Assembly: GCA_001768235.1 (NCBI GenBank)
Contig: MENK01000028.1
Location: 1 to 64,000, forward strand
Source: Bacteroidetes bacterium GWB2_32_14
GTDB lineage: Bacteria > Bacteroidota > Bacteroidia > Bacteroidales > UBA12077
Length of the DNA: 64,000 nucleotides
Reading direction: 5' to 3'
The position numbers and the translations under genes were made by a program. This document shows, one piece after another, positions 38,011-47,322 of the stretch (the first letter of the stretch is position 1; each line of letters opens with the position of its first letter). The notes under the pieces were generated by a model. That model was not told where the DNA came from, did no database searches, and saw nothing but the letters and a program-made list of their open reading frames with translations.

Positions 38011-38262
38011 ATGGCAAACCATAAGTCAGCAGAAAAAAGAGTAAGACACAGCGATGTTACAACCTTACATAATAAATATTATGCAAGAACAACTCGTAAT
38101 ATGATTAAAAAATTACGCGCTACTACCGAAAAAGCTGAAGCTACAGAAATGTTGCCAAAAGTTACCGCTATGCTTGATAAATTAGCAAAGAAAAATATTA
38201 TTCATAAAAATAAAGCTTCTAATTTAAAGTCAAGCTTAACTTTATTGGTTAATAAATTATAA
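38011..38262 (+). CDS. rpsT: 30S ribosomal protein S20
   Basis: Primary 16S rRNA-binding protein of 83 residues. It starts ANHKSAEKRVRHSDVTTLHNKYYARTTR in the pattern of S20, is very rich in Lys and Ala, and is fully helical. A Shine-Dalgarno-like AGGAG lies about 15 bases before the ATG, unusual for this phylum. It follows tRNA-Glu by 33 bases and ends in a strong terminator, so it may share the tRNA promoter. Confidence 0.95.
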   Translation: MANHKSAEKRVRHSDVTTLHNKYYARTTRNMIKKLRATTEKAEATEMLPKVTAMLDKLAKKNIIHKNKASNLKSSLTLLVNKL

Positions 38263-38283
38263 TTTATACAATATAATCAAGAG

Positions 38284-38313
38284 GCCTTTCTTCAAATGAA
38301 GAAAGGCTTTTTT
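38284..38313 (+). terminator. terminator of rpsT
   Basis: GCCTTTCTTC and GAAGAAAGGC form a perfect 10-bp stem with loop AAAT and six T. Confidence 0.93.
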
Positions 38314-38359
38314 GTATTCAATATTTTATACCTTTACTTCTTCAATAAATTAGAACTAA

Positions 38360-38941
38360 ATGATTTCAAAAGTTTGTGTTTTCTGTGCTTCAAGCCATAA
38401 GGTTGACCAAAAATATTTCGACATAGCTGAACGAACGGCAAATGTACTTGTTGAGAATAACATAACTACAGTATATGGTGGTGGTGCGGTAGGTTTAATG
38501 GGTAAACTTGCTGATTCAGTTATAGAAAAAAATGGAGAAATTATTGGGATAATCCCATCGTTTATGATGGATGTGGAATGGGGGCATAAAAATGTTTCAG
38601 AGCTTATTGTTGTGACGGATATGCACGAACGCAAAAAGCGCTTAATTGAAGGCGTAGATGCAATAGTAATTTTACCCGGAGGTTCTGGTACTCTTGAAGA
38701 AACAATGGAGGTAATTACTTTAAAACGACTCGGGAAATTTACCAAACCTATTGTGTTTGTGAATACAGATGATTTTTACAACAACTTATTCACACTTTTC
38801 GATAAAATGATTGAAGAAAAATTCATGCGCGAAGAACATCGTGATATGTGGGTTTCTGTTAAAGCCCCCGAAGACATCATTTCTGCAATAAGTTCATCAC
38901 CCGTTTGGGACGAATCGGCAATAAATATTGCTGCTGTTTAA
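38360..38941 (+). CDS. LOG family protein (cytokinin riboside 5'-monophosphate phosphoribohydrolase-like)
   Basis: Nucleotide-binding hydrolase of 193 residues. It starts with VCVFCASSHKVDQKYFDIA, then VYGGGAVGLMGKLADSV, the NMP-binding loop ILPGGSGTLEETMEV (PGGxGTxxE), and KPIVFVNTDDFYNNLF. LOG enzymes release a base from nucleoside 5'-monophosphates; bacterial members often act on AMP. The physiological role here is unknown. A shared hairpin separates it from the convergent sensor gene. Confidence 0.92.
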   Translation: MISKVCVFCASSHKVDQKYFDIAERTANVLVENNITTVYGGGAVGLMGKLADSVIEKNGEIIGIIPSFMMDVEWGHKNVSELIVVTDMHERKKRLIEGVDAIVILPGGSGTLEETMEVITLKRLGKFTKPIVFVNTDDFYNNLFTLFDKMIEEKFMREEHRDMWVSVKAPEDIISAISSSPVWDESAINIAAV

Positions 38942-38961
38942 AGTTAATTTTCAGCAAAAAA

Positions 38962-38995
38962 ATTAGCCTTCAATAATTTGATGCTGAAGGCTAAT
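38962..38995. terminator. shared hairpin, convergent genes
   Basis: ATTAGCCTTCA and TGAAGGCTAAT form an 11-bp stem with a 12-base loop, between the LOG gene and the minus-strand sensor gene. AT-rich flanks on both sides fit a bidirectional terminator. Confidence 0.7.
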
Positions 38996-39015
38996 CTATA
39001 TAAATAACAAAAAAA

Positions 39016-42000
39016 TTAAAATCCTCTCCCGATAACTACAATATCGTCAACCTGTTCGTAATTACTCATCCATTGAACAATGTAATTTTCAAGTTCTTTA
39101 CCCTGTTCTTTCATTGGAACATGTTGATAGCTTAATATCAGGTCTTTCATATTTTTCTTTCGCAACTTACGTCCATCATCCCCTCCAAACTGATCGGCAT
39201 AACCATCAGAAAAGATATAAAAACTGTCCCCTTTTTCGATTTTTATTTCGTGATTTGTAAATTTTTTATTCTCAATCACATTTGTCATTCCAATTGGAAA
39301 ACGATCAGCTTTAATCTCTTCAAGTTCACCATTTCTTATATGAAACAATGGATTATATGCCCCCGCGTATTCAAGAACTTGTGTATCCCTGTTGTAACAC
39401 ATTAAAGCTAAATCCATACCATCATTAACGACTCGTTCGCCTTTAACATCTTTCTGGTGAAGAGCATTAATGATTTCAATATCAAGGCGATCAAGTATTT
39501 CTGCCGGTTTTAATATGTCGTATTCACGAACAATTTTTGTAAGCATACTGTGCCCCAGAATTGCCAGAAATGCTCCAGGTACCCCGTGCCCGGTACAATC
39601 AACAGCTGCAATCATTTCTTTGTTGCCAACTGTTTCGAGCCAGTAAAAATCTCCACTTACAATATCTTTTGGCCTGTACAAAACAAATGTATTTTCATAA
39701 GGAATTTCCGGAGGTAAAACCGCTGTTTGTATTCGTTTGGCATACCTTATACTATCTGTAATATCCTTATTCTTTTTCTCAATTTCTATACTTTTCTGAA
39801 CAACCTCGGCAGTCCTTTCAGCAACTTTCTCTTCAAGTATTCTTTTTTCTTTTACAAGATTTTGTTCACGAACTTTAATGTACGACATAATTCCAATAAA
39901 ACCCAGAATTATTACAGCTGTAATAAACCACCATGTTTTATAAAACGGGGGCGATATTATAAATGTGTACGTTACAGGCTCTTCATTCCAGACTCCCGAA
40001 CTATTCTTTGCTTTTACTTTAAAAGTATATTTATCTGGGGCTAATGATGAATAATTCACCATGGTTTGATCGGTAACCGGCCTCCATTCCCGATCTGCAG
40101 GATCGAGCATAATCTGGTATTTTACAGCTTCGGGATTAATTAAACAGATGCTATTGTAATCAAAAATTATTGAATTTTCGCGATAACTCAATTTCTGATC
40201 AGGTTTCATCAAACGATCTTTTAAGTTCACCCTTAGCCGTGCAATGTGAGTTAAAGGTTCTTTCGGGGAATCTATTTCCATTTTGGGCTGATATTTTACA
40301 ACTCCTTTTACAGTACCAAACCATAGATTCCCATCACTATCCCTGTAGGTTGCATTTTTCTTTGCTTCAATTCCGGTAAACCCACTTTTTTCTGTATATG
40401 TATGAATATTCCCTTTTGAATCAATTTTATTCATTCCCTGGCTGGTTCCCACATATATATTGTTTTCATTGTCAATATTTAACTGAGTAATTAAATTTGA
40501 CAGTAACCCATCGTTTTGAGTAATGGTTCTTAAAACTTTACTTCCATCAAAAACAAAGATTCCCTTATTGTTTGTTCCAATCCAAATATTACCATCTTTA
40601 TCTTCCACCATACATTCAGGGGTAAGCAGCCCTTCAATGTCAACTTGTTTTATTAAAGTATCCTGAATAAAATTTAGTCCTTCGTTAACTACACCAACCC
40701 AAACTTTATCTTTTGAATCAACATAAACAGAAGAAATTTCGTTTCCACTTAATCCATTAATCTGTGTAAGAATGGTGCTTTTATCATTGTTAATATCATA
40801 ATAAACCAGTCCGTCAATAGTTCCTACCCACAATTGATTTTGCCTGTCAATATCCAAGGCAGTAACTATTAAACTGTGTATATACCTGTTAACAACCATA
40901 TTATAAACAAACCTGCCGGTTGAGAAATCGTACATATTTACACCGTTATCGTTTGTTCCGACCCATAGATTTCCATCTCTGTCATTTTTTAAAAACCGAA
41001 TCTGATTTCCTACAGAGTTCTTTTCCTGATTATAATATGTAAATTTTTTACCTGTATCTTTTGCTGACGGATTATAAACACTAAGTCCTTTATTGGATCC
41101 AAACCAGAAGTTTTTTTGTTTGTCTTCAATAACGGCCCATATTTGTTGGTCGGCCAATCCATCAGAAGTGCTATATGTTATAAACTTTTCCCCTTTAAAT
41201 ACGGCAAGCCCATGTTCGTTTGTTCCAATAAGGATATTTCCTTCAACATCTTCACTTATGCAAAAAACCTTAGGATCGTTAAGTCCATTAATACTATTAA
41301 AGGTTTTATAGGTATCACCTGAAAATTTTGTTACACCTCCGCCCCAGGTTCCCGCCCATATATTTCCTTTACTATCTTCTGTAATTGTACTTATCCAATT
41401 ATTGGCAAGGCCATCACGAGAATCGTAAATAATAAACCTGTTCTCTTTTAAAATATATCTGTATAAACCTCCATGGAATGTTCCAAACCAGATGTCTCCT
41501 TTTTTATCCTGAAGCATTACCGTTGTTGGAAAGTATGATGTTAATCCTTTTGGGAAATAATTTGTAAACGAATTGTCTGACTTGTTATATTTCTTAATAC
41601 CTACATCTGTTACAAAGAAAAGAGTGTCTCCAAAAGCGATTGTGCTGGCTACTACTCTGTCACTTAACCGTTTGCCCTTATATTGTTCGTATGTAAGTTT
41701 TGCCAAATCCAATTCATACGGGTTATCTATTCTTATGAGCCCATCTCCATATGTTGTTACCCACAAATGATTCTCCGAGTCTTCAATAAAACCGGTTACT
41801 TCTCCTTTAATAATAGAACTTAAAGGATGTATGTTAATTTTATCATTTAAAACAAAAGAAATACCTCCCGACTTATGTCCCATCCAAATAGTACCTTTTG
41901 AATCTTTAAACAGAGATTTTACGCCTCCTTCGGCAAGGCCATCCTCAGTAGTATAGTTTATAAAAGTAACTCCATCAAATTTTGTAACACCACTTTCAGT

Positions 42001-42204
42001 TCCAATCCATAAATAACCTTGATTTTCCTGAATTACACTATAAACTTTAGATTGGGCTAATCCTTCTTTTACACTATAATAGTCGAAATAATATGTTTGA
42101 CCTGTAACACTATTCGTGTAAAGAAAAAATACTGTATAAAAAAAAGTTATTCGCTTAATTAAGCGAATAACTTTTTTTATTCTCTGATTATGAACAATAT
42201 CCAT
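39016..42204 (-). CDS. two-component-regulator propeller sensor with SpoIIE phosphatase output
   Basis: Membrane signalling protein of 1062 residues. Residues 1-36 form a signal peptide or anchor. About a dozen propeller repeats follow (pattern GYLWIGTESGVTKFDG; GNIWAGTWGGGVTKF), a periplasmic sensor of two 7-bladed beta-propellers. A Y_Y_Y domain (about 685-745, YTFKVKAKNSSGVWNEEP) precedes one transmembrane helix (about 752-780), then a coiled coil. The C-terminus is a SpoIIE PP2C-type phosphatase: IVSGDFYW, AAVDCTGHGVPGAFLA, with DDIVVIGRGF at the end. The usual histidine-kinase output is replaced by a phosphatase. It is 12 bases downstream of the caspase gene. Confidence 0.88.
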   Translation of the reverse strand: MDIVHNQRIKKVIRLIKRITFFYTVFFLYTNSVTGQTYYFDYYSVKEGLAQSKVYSVIQENQGYLWIGTESGVTKFDGVTFINYTTEDGLAEGGVKSLFKDSKGTIWMGHKSGGISFVLNDKINIHPLSSIIKGEVTGFIEDSENHLWVTTYGDGLIRIDNPYELDLAKLTYEQYKGKRLSDRVVASTIAFGDTLFFVTDVGIKKYNKSDNSFTNYFPKGLTSYFPTTVMLQDKKGDIWFGTFHGGLYRYILKENRFIIYDSRDGLANNWISTITEDSKGNIWAGTWGGGVTKFSGDTYKTFNSINGLNDPKVFCISEDVEGNILIGTNEHGLAVFKGEKFITYSTSDGLADQQIWAVIEDKQKNFWFGSNKGLSVYNPSAKDTGKKFTYYNQEKNSVGNQIRFLKNDRDGNLWVGTNDNGVNMYDFSTGRFVYNMVVNRYIHSLIVTALDIDRQNQLWVGTIDGLVYYDINNDKSTILTQINGLSGNEISSVYVDSKDKVWVGVVNEGLNFIQDTLIKQVDIEGLLTPECMVEDKDGNIWIGTNNKGIFVFDGSKVLRTITQNDGLLSNLITQLNIDNENNIYVGTSQGMNKIDSKGNIHTYTEKSGFTGIEAKKNATYRDSDGNLWFGTVKGVVKYQPKMEIDSPKEPLTHIARLRVNLKDRLMKPDQKLSYRENSIIFDYNSICLINPEAVKYQIMLDPADREWRPVTDQTMVNYSSLAPDKYTFKVKAKNSSGVWNEEPVTYTFIISPPFYKTWWFITAVIILGFIGIMSYIKVREQNLVKEKRILEEKVAERTAEVVQKSIEIEKKNKDITDSIRYAKRIQTAVLPPEIPYENTFVLYRPKDIVSGDFYWLETVGNKEMIAAVDCTGHGVPGAFLAILGHSMLTKIVREYDILKPAEILDRLDIEIINALHQKDVKGERVVNDGMDLALMCYNRDTQVLEYAGAYNPLFHIRNGELEEIKADRFPIGMTNVIENKKFTNHEIKIEKGDSFYIFSDGYADQFGGDDGRKLRKKNMKDLILSYQHVPMKEQGKELENYIVQWMSNYEQVDDIVVIGRGF

Positions 42205-42216
42205 ATTGCGAGTTTT

Positions 42217-44580
42217 TTATTTGTCTTTTGATATAAAGAAGAATGTACCTCCTTCATCAGCTAACCCGTCAATCTTACCAAATTGTGGTTTTTGAGTTCC
42301 ACTTTTTGCAACTGCCACGGTTACTTTTGAAACAATATTTTCAATGGGTAAACAAGCATTTGGGTTATTCATCAATGAATTTGCAAATGTTCTTGTAAAT
42401 TGTGAATTGTCAACAGCTAATTCATATCCTGCAGAAGAAAATACCTGAGATGATTTAAATTTTGTAGCTTCCCAATCGCCGCAATCTCTTTCATTTAAAG
42501 CCGATCGCATAGCCTGGTAAAAAGTAGGCCCTGATTCACAGGCATCAGTGATAACCAAAGTATGAGTTACAAATTGTGAATACGACTGTAATGCTGCTTT
42601 TAATGAGTTGATATTAAAATAGGTGAATTCATCATCACGTTTAGCATCAGTTGGAACCCAGTAGCCAGTTTCATTAATAAACTTCCCATGACCAGCATAC
42701 CAAACTAAAAGCGAATTAACCTGGTTGCTTCTAACCAAATCACGTAATTCAATAGAGAAAAATTTCTCCATTTGTTCTTTAGTCATATTCTGTTTATGAA
42801 CAATGTTATGTACTTTATAGTTTGCTAAAGCAGCTTTCATCATGCTAACATCTTTTACGGGACCATCAAGACTGGCAAATGTTTCATAATTTGAATTTTC
42901 AATAAATATAACCCAGGTTTTGCCCATTGGATTTTCCTGCGAAATTTCCAGTGCTTCGCGGTTGATTTTAAATTCCTGGGTCGTTATATTTCCATAAATA
43001 TCTTCTGCGGTAACAACAAATTTATTTTTATTAGCTATATCAATAGTTGCAAAAAACTCGGGGTTTTTAGTATCAACTGAATAACTAGCATTCATATCTT
43101 CAACAGAAATCGCTTTAATTAAATTTTCATCAGCAATACGTCCTTCAACATAAAGTTTACGATTGTCAACCGACATGTAGATTTCCCCGGATGTTGAAGC
43201 AAACGGGGCAATTAATGTAATTTGAGGAGGATTGATTTCAGTTCTGTTTAACGTGTAAGTTGTTGCTAAAACATTATTGTAAACATCGGCAACAGCAACA
43301 GATATCATTTCTTTTCCTGTAACATCAACTATTATTTCAAATTCGTTTTCAGCGGCACCTTCAATAAATTTTACATCTGCACCTTCAACTTTTGCATACT
43401 GAATCTTGCTTGCGTCTTTAATTATTCCTTTTAATGTTGCAGTAGTTGCATTTTCAATTACATTGATTATGTTCCCATCGCGTTGCAATGGTTGTGTAAA
43501 AACCAGGTTTGGCTTATTGCTTTCCCTGTTAAGTTCATATAATCTATTATTTACAACTTCTAAGCGTTCTTTTGCTTCTGCGCTGTTATCATCTGTTAAT
43601 GATGAATACATTTTATAATCAGCAATGGCTTTTTCATATTGGGTAATTTCTTCGAATGATTTCGCCCTGTTAAAATAGGCTACTGCATTTTTTGAATTTA
43701 GTGAAATAACTTTACTAAAATCATTAATTGCGTCCTGATGCTTATTAAACTCCTGTGAATATAAGCCCCGGGTAAAAAATACTTTTTCATCAGATGGCGA
43801 AAAGATTATAATTTTTGATAAATCGTCAATAGCTTTTGTATAATCAATTTTCTCACGGTAAACATTGCTTCGAATCCATAGTGCTTCTTTACTTTTCTGA
43901 TCAATTGCCAGAGCTTTATTGCAGGTTGAAAGTGACTCGTCATACTTTTTGGCTTTTAATAAAACATCGGCCAGAGAGATATATGCTTCAAGAACGGTTG
44001 GTGATTTTTCAATAGATTTCTTGAAAAATGTTTCAGAAACATTGTAATTACCCAGTTTATCGTTAATATAACCGTGCCAGTAAAAATTCCTGGCATCTTG
44101 TTCTAATGCAAGTACAGCATCACTTTCTTTAAGCGCTTTATCATATTCTTTTAACTCGATATAAGAATCTCTCTTTAATTTAAATGCCTTGATGTGTTTT
44201 TTATCCAGGGTTGTTGCTTTTGAAAGCATTGATATGGCTTCGTTGTATTCTTTTAGTTCGAAATACAAACGACCCGAGTTGTAAAAGCATGAAGCGTTTT
44301 TTTCGTCAAATGATGTCGCTCTTTTGTAATCACTTGCAGCTTCTGACAAATTACCTGTTTTTTCGTAGGCCTCTGCTCTCGCAATATATGCATCAGTAAA
44401 TTCAGGTTTCTCTTCAATTTGTTTCGTGTATTGAATAATTGCATCCTGATAATTACCTGAAGCTGCAAAATCTTTACCTGTAGTATAAAGTTTTGGACTA
44501 CATTCTACAAATGAAATCAAAACAATTAACAATGGAGTAAAGATTAATGTTCGTTTAAATTTTAAAGTTCCCATATTCAT
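42217..44580 (-). CDS. TPR-caspase (peptidase C14) lipoprotein-like protein
   Basis: Multidomain protein of 787 residues. A hydrophobic N-terminal segment (FTPLLIVLISFVECSP) is probably an anchor. About nine TPRs follow (residues 30-340, for example AIIQYTKQIEEKPEFTDAYIARAEAYEKTG), then Ig-like beta-sandwich modules (about 360-560). The C-terminal caspase-like domain holds catalytic His631 in VWYAGHGKFI and Cys681 in ITDACESGPTF, 50 residues apart as in metacaspases. The ATG at 44580 was chosen. A TTG frame 20 codons longer would overlap a -7-like TAAATTTGAC (44636-44645). The target is unknown. It is operonic with the SpoIIE sensor. Confidence 0.82.
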   Translation of the reverse strand: MNMGTLKFKRTLIFTPLLIVLISFVECSPKLYTTGKDFAASGNYQDAIIQYTKQIEEKPEFTDAYIARAEAYEKTGNLSEAASDYKRATSFDEKNASCFYNSGRLYFELKEYNEAISMLSKATTLDKKHIKAFKLKRDSYIELKEYDKALKESDAVLALEQDARNFYWHGYINDKLGNYNVSETFFKKSIEKSPTVLEAYISLADVLLKAKKYDESLSTCNKALAIDQKSKEALWIRSNVYREKIDYTKAIDDLSKIIIFSPSDEKVFFTRGLYSQEFNKHQDAINDFSKVISLNSKNAVAYFNRAKSFEEITQYEKAIADYKMYSSLTDDNSAEAKERLEVVNNRLYELNRESNKPNLVFTQPLQRDGNIINVIENATTATLKGIIKDASKIQYAKVEGADVKFIEGAAENEFEIIVDVTGKEMISVAVADVYNNVLATTYTLNRTEINPPQITLIAPFASTSGEIYMSVDNRKLYVEGRIADENLIKAISVEDMNASYSVDTKNPEFFATIDIANKNKFVVTAEDIYGNITTQEFKINREALEISQENPMGKTWVIFIENSNYETFASLDGPVKDVSMMKAALANYKVHNIVHKQNMTKEQMEKFFSIELRDLVRSNQVNSLLVWYAGHGKFINETGYWVPTDAKRDDEFTYFNINSLKAALQSYSQFVTHTLVITDACESGPTFYQAMRSALNERDCGDWEATKFKSSQVFSSAGYELAVDNSQFTRTFANSLMNNPNACLPIENIVSKVTVAVAKSGTQKPQFGKIDGLADEGGTFFFISKDK

Positions 44581-44689
44581 TGATTTTTTAATATTATTCC
44601 TTAGGGTTTCTACTCTTTTTAAATAGATTTTACAAGTCAAATTTACAAAAGCTTTTAACTTTTAAAAAATTTATCTTATTCTGTTTCTT

Positions 44690-45775
44690 TCAATCGACTA
44701 AATATACTTTATTTTTTATTATAATTAACTTACTATTACCAATATATTCTTCATAAAATATATTTTTTTTAATTTGAGGAGCTTGAATTCCTGAGCCGAA
44801 AATTTTATCACCAATAAATACTCTGGCTTCATCCCATAAATTTCGATCAATAAAAAAATTCAAGACTTTTGCCCCGCCTTCAATTATTACTGATTGAATA
44901 TTTCGTTTAATCAATAATAAAAATAACTGATTTGTAAAATCAGAAGAGTAATCTACAAATTCAATACCAACATTTTTTGACAGGTTGTTTCTTATTGAAT
45001 TTCCTTGCAATTTATCTGCAACAACTAACGTTTCGGCTTCATTGTTAAATACAGTGTATTTTGCTGAAAGTTTCAATTCCCGATCCAGGATAATACGAAC
45101 AGGGTTTTTCCCAGTCCAATTTCTTGATGTAAGCTTGGGATTATCATGTATAACCGTATTTGTGCCAACCAAAATTGCATCTTCTTCGGTTCTCCATTTG
45201 TGTACAACGGTTTTTGCCAGTTCGTTGGTTATCCAGGTTGGTTCAATCTCTTTTTTATTTTTTTTATCGATATCGATAAACCCATCCGGTGTTTCAGCCC
45301 ATTTTAAAATAATATAAGGCCGTTTCTTTTCGTGAAAAGTAAAAAATCGTTTATTTAGCTTACGCGATTCGTTTTCTAAAATACCGGTTACTACATTGCA
45401 TCCTGCGTTTTTTAGGATTTCAATCCCTTTACCTGAAACATGTGCAGCTGTATCTATTGAACCAATTACTACATTAGGAATACCTAAACCGGCAATCAGG
45501 TTCGCACAGGGAGGTGTTTTTCCATAATGTGCACAGGGCTCCAGATTCACATATAAAGTGGAATATTTTAATAAATCTTTATTTTTTACAGACTGTATTG
45601 CATTTACTTCAGCATGTGATTCACCCTGTTTTTTATGATATCCTTCTCCAATTATTTTATTGTTATATACTATAACCGATCCAACTATCGGGTTTGGCGA
45701 TGTATTACCAAACCCGTTTTTTGCCAGTTCAAGACACCGTTGCATATATTTTTCGTGCTGCATACAATCGTTCAT
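44690..45775 (-). CDS. ribD: riboflavin biosynthesis protein RibD
   Basis: Bifunctional enzyme: pyrimidine deaminase and reductase of riboflavin synthesis, cytosolic. The N-terminal deaminase (1-150) holds HAEVNAI and NLEPCAHYGKTPPCANLI (zinc ligands). The C-terminal reductase (about 155-361) has RPYIILKWAETPDG and GIEFVDYSSD, with SVIIEGGAKVLNFFID as an NADPH-binding signature. The 361 residues match. Its start codon is only 21 bases from that of prmC on the other strand, so promoter elements must lie within the other gene. Confidence 0.95.
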   Translation of the reverse strand: MNDCMQHEKYMQRCLELAKNGFGNTSPNPIVGSVIVYNNKIIGEGYHKKQGESHAEVNAIQSVKNKDLLKYSTLYVNLEPCAHYGKTPPCANLIAGLGIPNVVIGSIDTAAHVSGKGIEILKNAGCNVVTGILENESRKLNKRFFTFHEKKRPYIILKWAETPDGFIDIDKKNKKEIEPTWITNELAKTVVHKWRTEEDAILVGTNTVIHDNPKLTSRNWTGKNPVRIILDRELKLSAKYTVFNNEAETLVVADKLQGNSIRNNLSKNVGIEFVDYSSDFTNQLFLLLIKRNIQSVIIEGGAKVLNFFIDRNLWDEARVFIGDKIFGSGIQAPQIKKNIFYEEYIGNSKLIIIKNKVYLVD

Positions 45776-45796
45776 AATTTTTTTTACATTTGGGAA

Positions 45797-46657
45797 ATGA
45801 GCCCGAATAATAGCATAAAGAAAATAATTTTGAATGTAAAATCCGAATTAAAAGGAATTTATCCGATAACCGAAATCGATAGTTTTATTTATATTATTTT
45901 CGAGAACCTGCTTAATTATTCACGAACACAGCTAATTATCGATCAGGAAAGAATTATCGAATCAAAAATTCTTGAAAAAATTAATTCTATAGTATCCGAA
46001 TTAAAAACCTGCAAACCTATTCAATACATTATTGGCAAAACAGAATTTTACAATCTCCTTTTTTTTGCAAATGCCGGGGTTTTAATTCCACGCCCCGAAA
46101 CTGAAGAACTTGTACAATGGGTTATTTCTGAAAATAAGAATAGCTTCTATAAAATTTTAGATATTGGTTCAGGCAGTGGTTGTATTTCTGTTTCTCTGGC
46201 AAAAAACATGCCTGGATCGGTTGTTTATGCAACAGATATCTCAAAAGATGCTTTGGAATTAACTCGCAAAAACAGTAAATTAAACCATGTTGAACTTCAA
46301 ATTTTACAATTTGATATCCTGAAAAACACGAATTCATTAAACGAAAAGTTTGACATTATTATAAGTAATCCCCCTTACGTTACTGAAGCTGAAAAAGAAA
46401 AAATGCACCGGAATGTTCTGGAATTTGAACCTCACCTCGCATTATTTGTTCCAGATACTGACCCTTTACTTTTTTACAGGCATATTGCTGATTTTGCATT
46501 AACTCATTTAAATAAAAATGGAAAAATCTATCTGGAAATAAACGAACAATTTGGAAAAGATATTTCTAAATTGTTAGAAGAAAAAAAGTTTAGAGAAATA
46601 TGTATTAAAAAGGATTTAAATGGAAAAGATCGAATGATAAAATGCCTGTTAACGTAA
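45797..46657 (+). CDS. prmC: peptide chain release factor N5-glutamine methyltransferase
   Basis: Methylates the glutamine of the GGQ motif in release factors RF1 and RF2. It contains IPRPETEELVQWVI, the SAM-binding ILDIGSGSGCISVSLAKNMPG and the NPPY motif in IIISNPPYVTEAEKEKM, all diagnostic for the HemK/PrmC family. The true start is the ATG at 45797 (MSPNNSIKK), since the longer frame runs through the ribD antisense. The 286 residues match. Its substrate RF2 is encoded 1.4 kb downstream. Confidence 0.94.
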   Translation: MSPNNSIKKIILNVKSELKGIYPITEIDSFIYIIFENLLNYSRTQLIIDQERIIESKILEKINSIVSELKTCKPIQYIIGKTEFYNLLFFANAGVLIPRPETEELVQWVISENKNSFYKILDIGSGSGCISVSLAKNMPGSVVYATDISKDALELTRKNSKLNHVELQILQFDILKNTNSLNEKFDIIISNPPYVTEAEKEKMHRNVLEFEPHLALFVPDTDPLLFYRHIADFALTHLNKNGKIYLEINEQFGKDISKLLEEKKFREICIKKDLNGKDRMIKCLLT

Positions 46658-46664
46658 TTCTTGA

Positions 46665-47159
46665 ATGCCGTATAAACAAAAAAATATAACAAAAGAATCA
46701 GCTCTTGCCAGGGCACAATATTTATGTGCTCAACAGGAAAAATGCGAATACGATATAAGAACATCGCTTTTGAAGTGGGGTACAAGAGATTCTGAAATAA
46801 ATACAATTATTCAGTCTTTGATTAAAGAAAAATTTATTGATGATTTACGATATGCCATAGCTTTTGTTAAAGATAAATCGGCAATAAACAAGTGGGGAAA
46901 ACATAAAATTGAATTTGCACTAAAACAAAAAAGAATAAACGAAAAAAATATTCAGTTAGCTTTAAAAGAAGTTAATGAAATACAACAGGAACGTTCGCTT
47001 GAAAAAGAATTAATTAAAAAATTAAAATCACTTAAAGATCAAGATGAATACATTTTAAGGTCAAAACTTATCCGGTTTGGCCTTTCGAAAGGATTTGAAA
47101 ATGGCAAGGTATTTGATATGGTAAAAAAAGTACTTGATACACATTCTTTAAAAAATTAA
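46665..47159 (+). CDS. recX: regulatory protein RecX
   Basis: Modulator that caps RecA filaments. The 164 residues contain three helical repeats of the RecX type: ARAQYLCAQQEKCEYDIRTSLLKWG, FIDDLRYAIAFVKDKSAINKWGKHKIEFALKQK and ELIKKLKSLKDQDEYILRSKLIRFGLSKGF. The start is 7 bases after the prmC stop codon, so the two are co-transcribed. RecA itself is not in the window. Confidence 0.9.
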   Translation: MPYKQKNITKESALARAQYLCAQQEKCEYDIRTSLLKWGTRDSEINTIIQSLIKEKFIDDLRYAIAFVKDKSAINKWGKHKIEFALKQKRINEKNIQLALKEVNEIQQERSLEKELIKKLKSLKDQDEYILRSKLIRFGLSKGFENGKVFDMVKKVLDTHSLKN

Positions 47160-47322
47160 AAATCGTGGATTTGTACCAAAGAATTAATTATTTTTACAAT
47201 TGTAGGCTTTATTCATTAAACAAATAATTAAAAATCAAAAAACATATTGATAATAAAAACAATAAGAATCTCAATTTATAAACATAGAACATTAATTATT
47301 CATTCAATTAAAATCAAAAATT

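Noticed and set aside
39016-42204. Hybrid histidine kinase call for the propeller protein
   Set aside because: No HisKA, HATPase_c or receiver domain is present; the C-terminus is SpoIIE-type.
44581-44640. TTG start of the caspase gene 20 codons upstream
   Set aside because: A -7-like promoter element overlaps it, and ATG codons follow immediately before the hydrophobic segment.
45635-45796. N-terminal extension of prmC
   Set aside because: It reads through the ribD antisense and is not part of the PrmC family.
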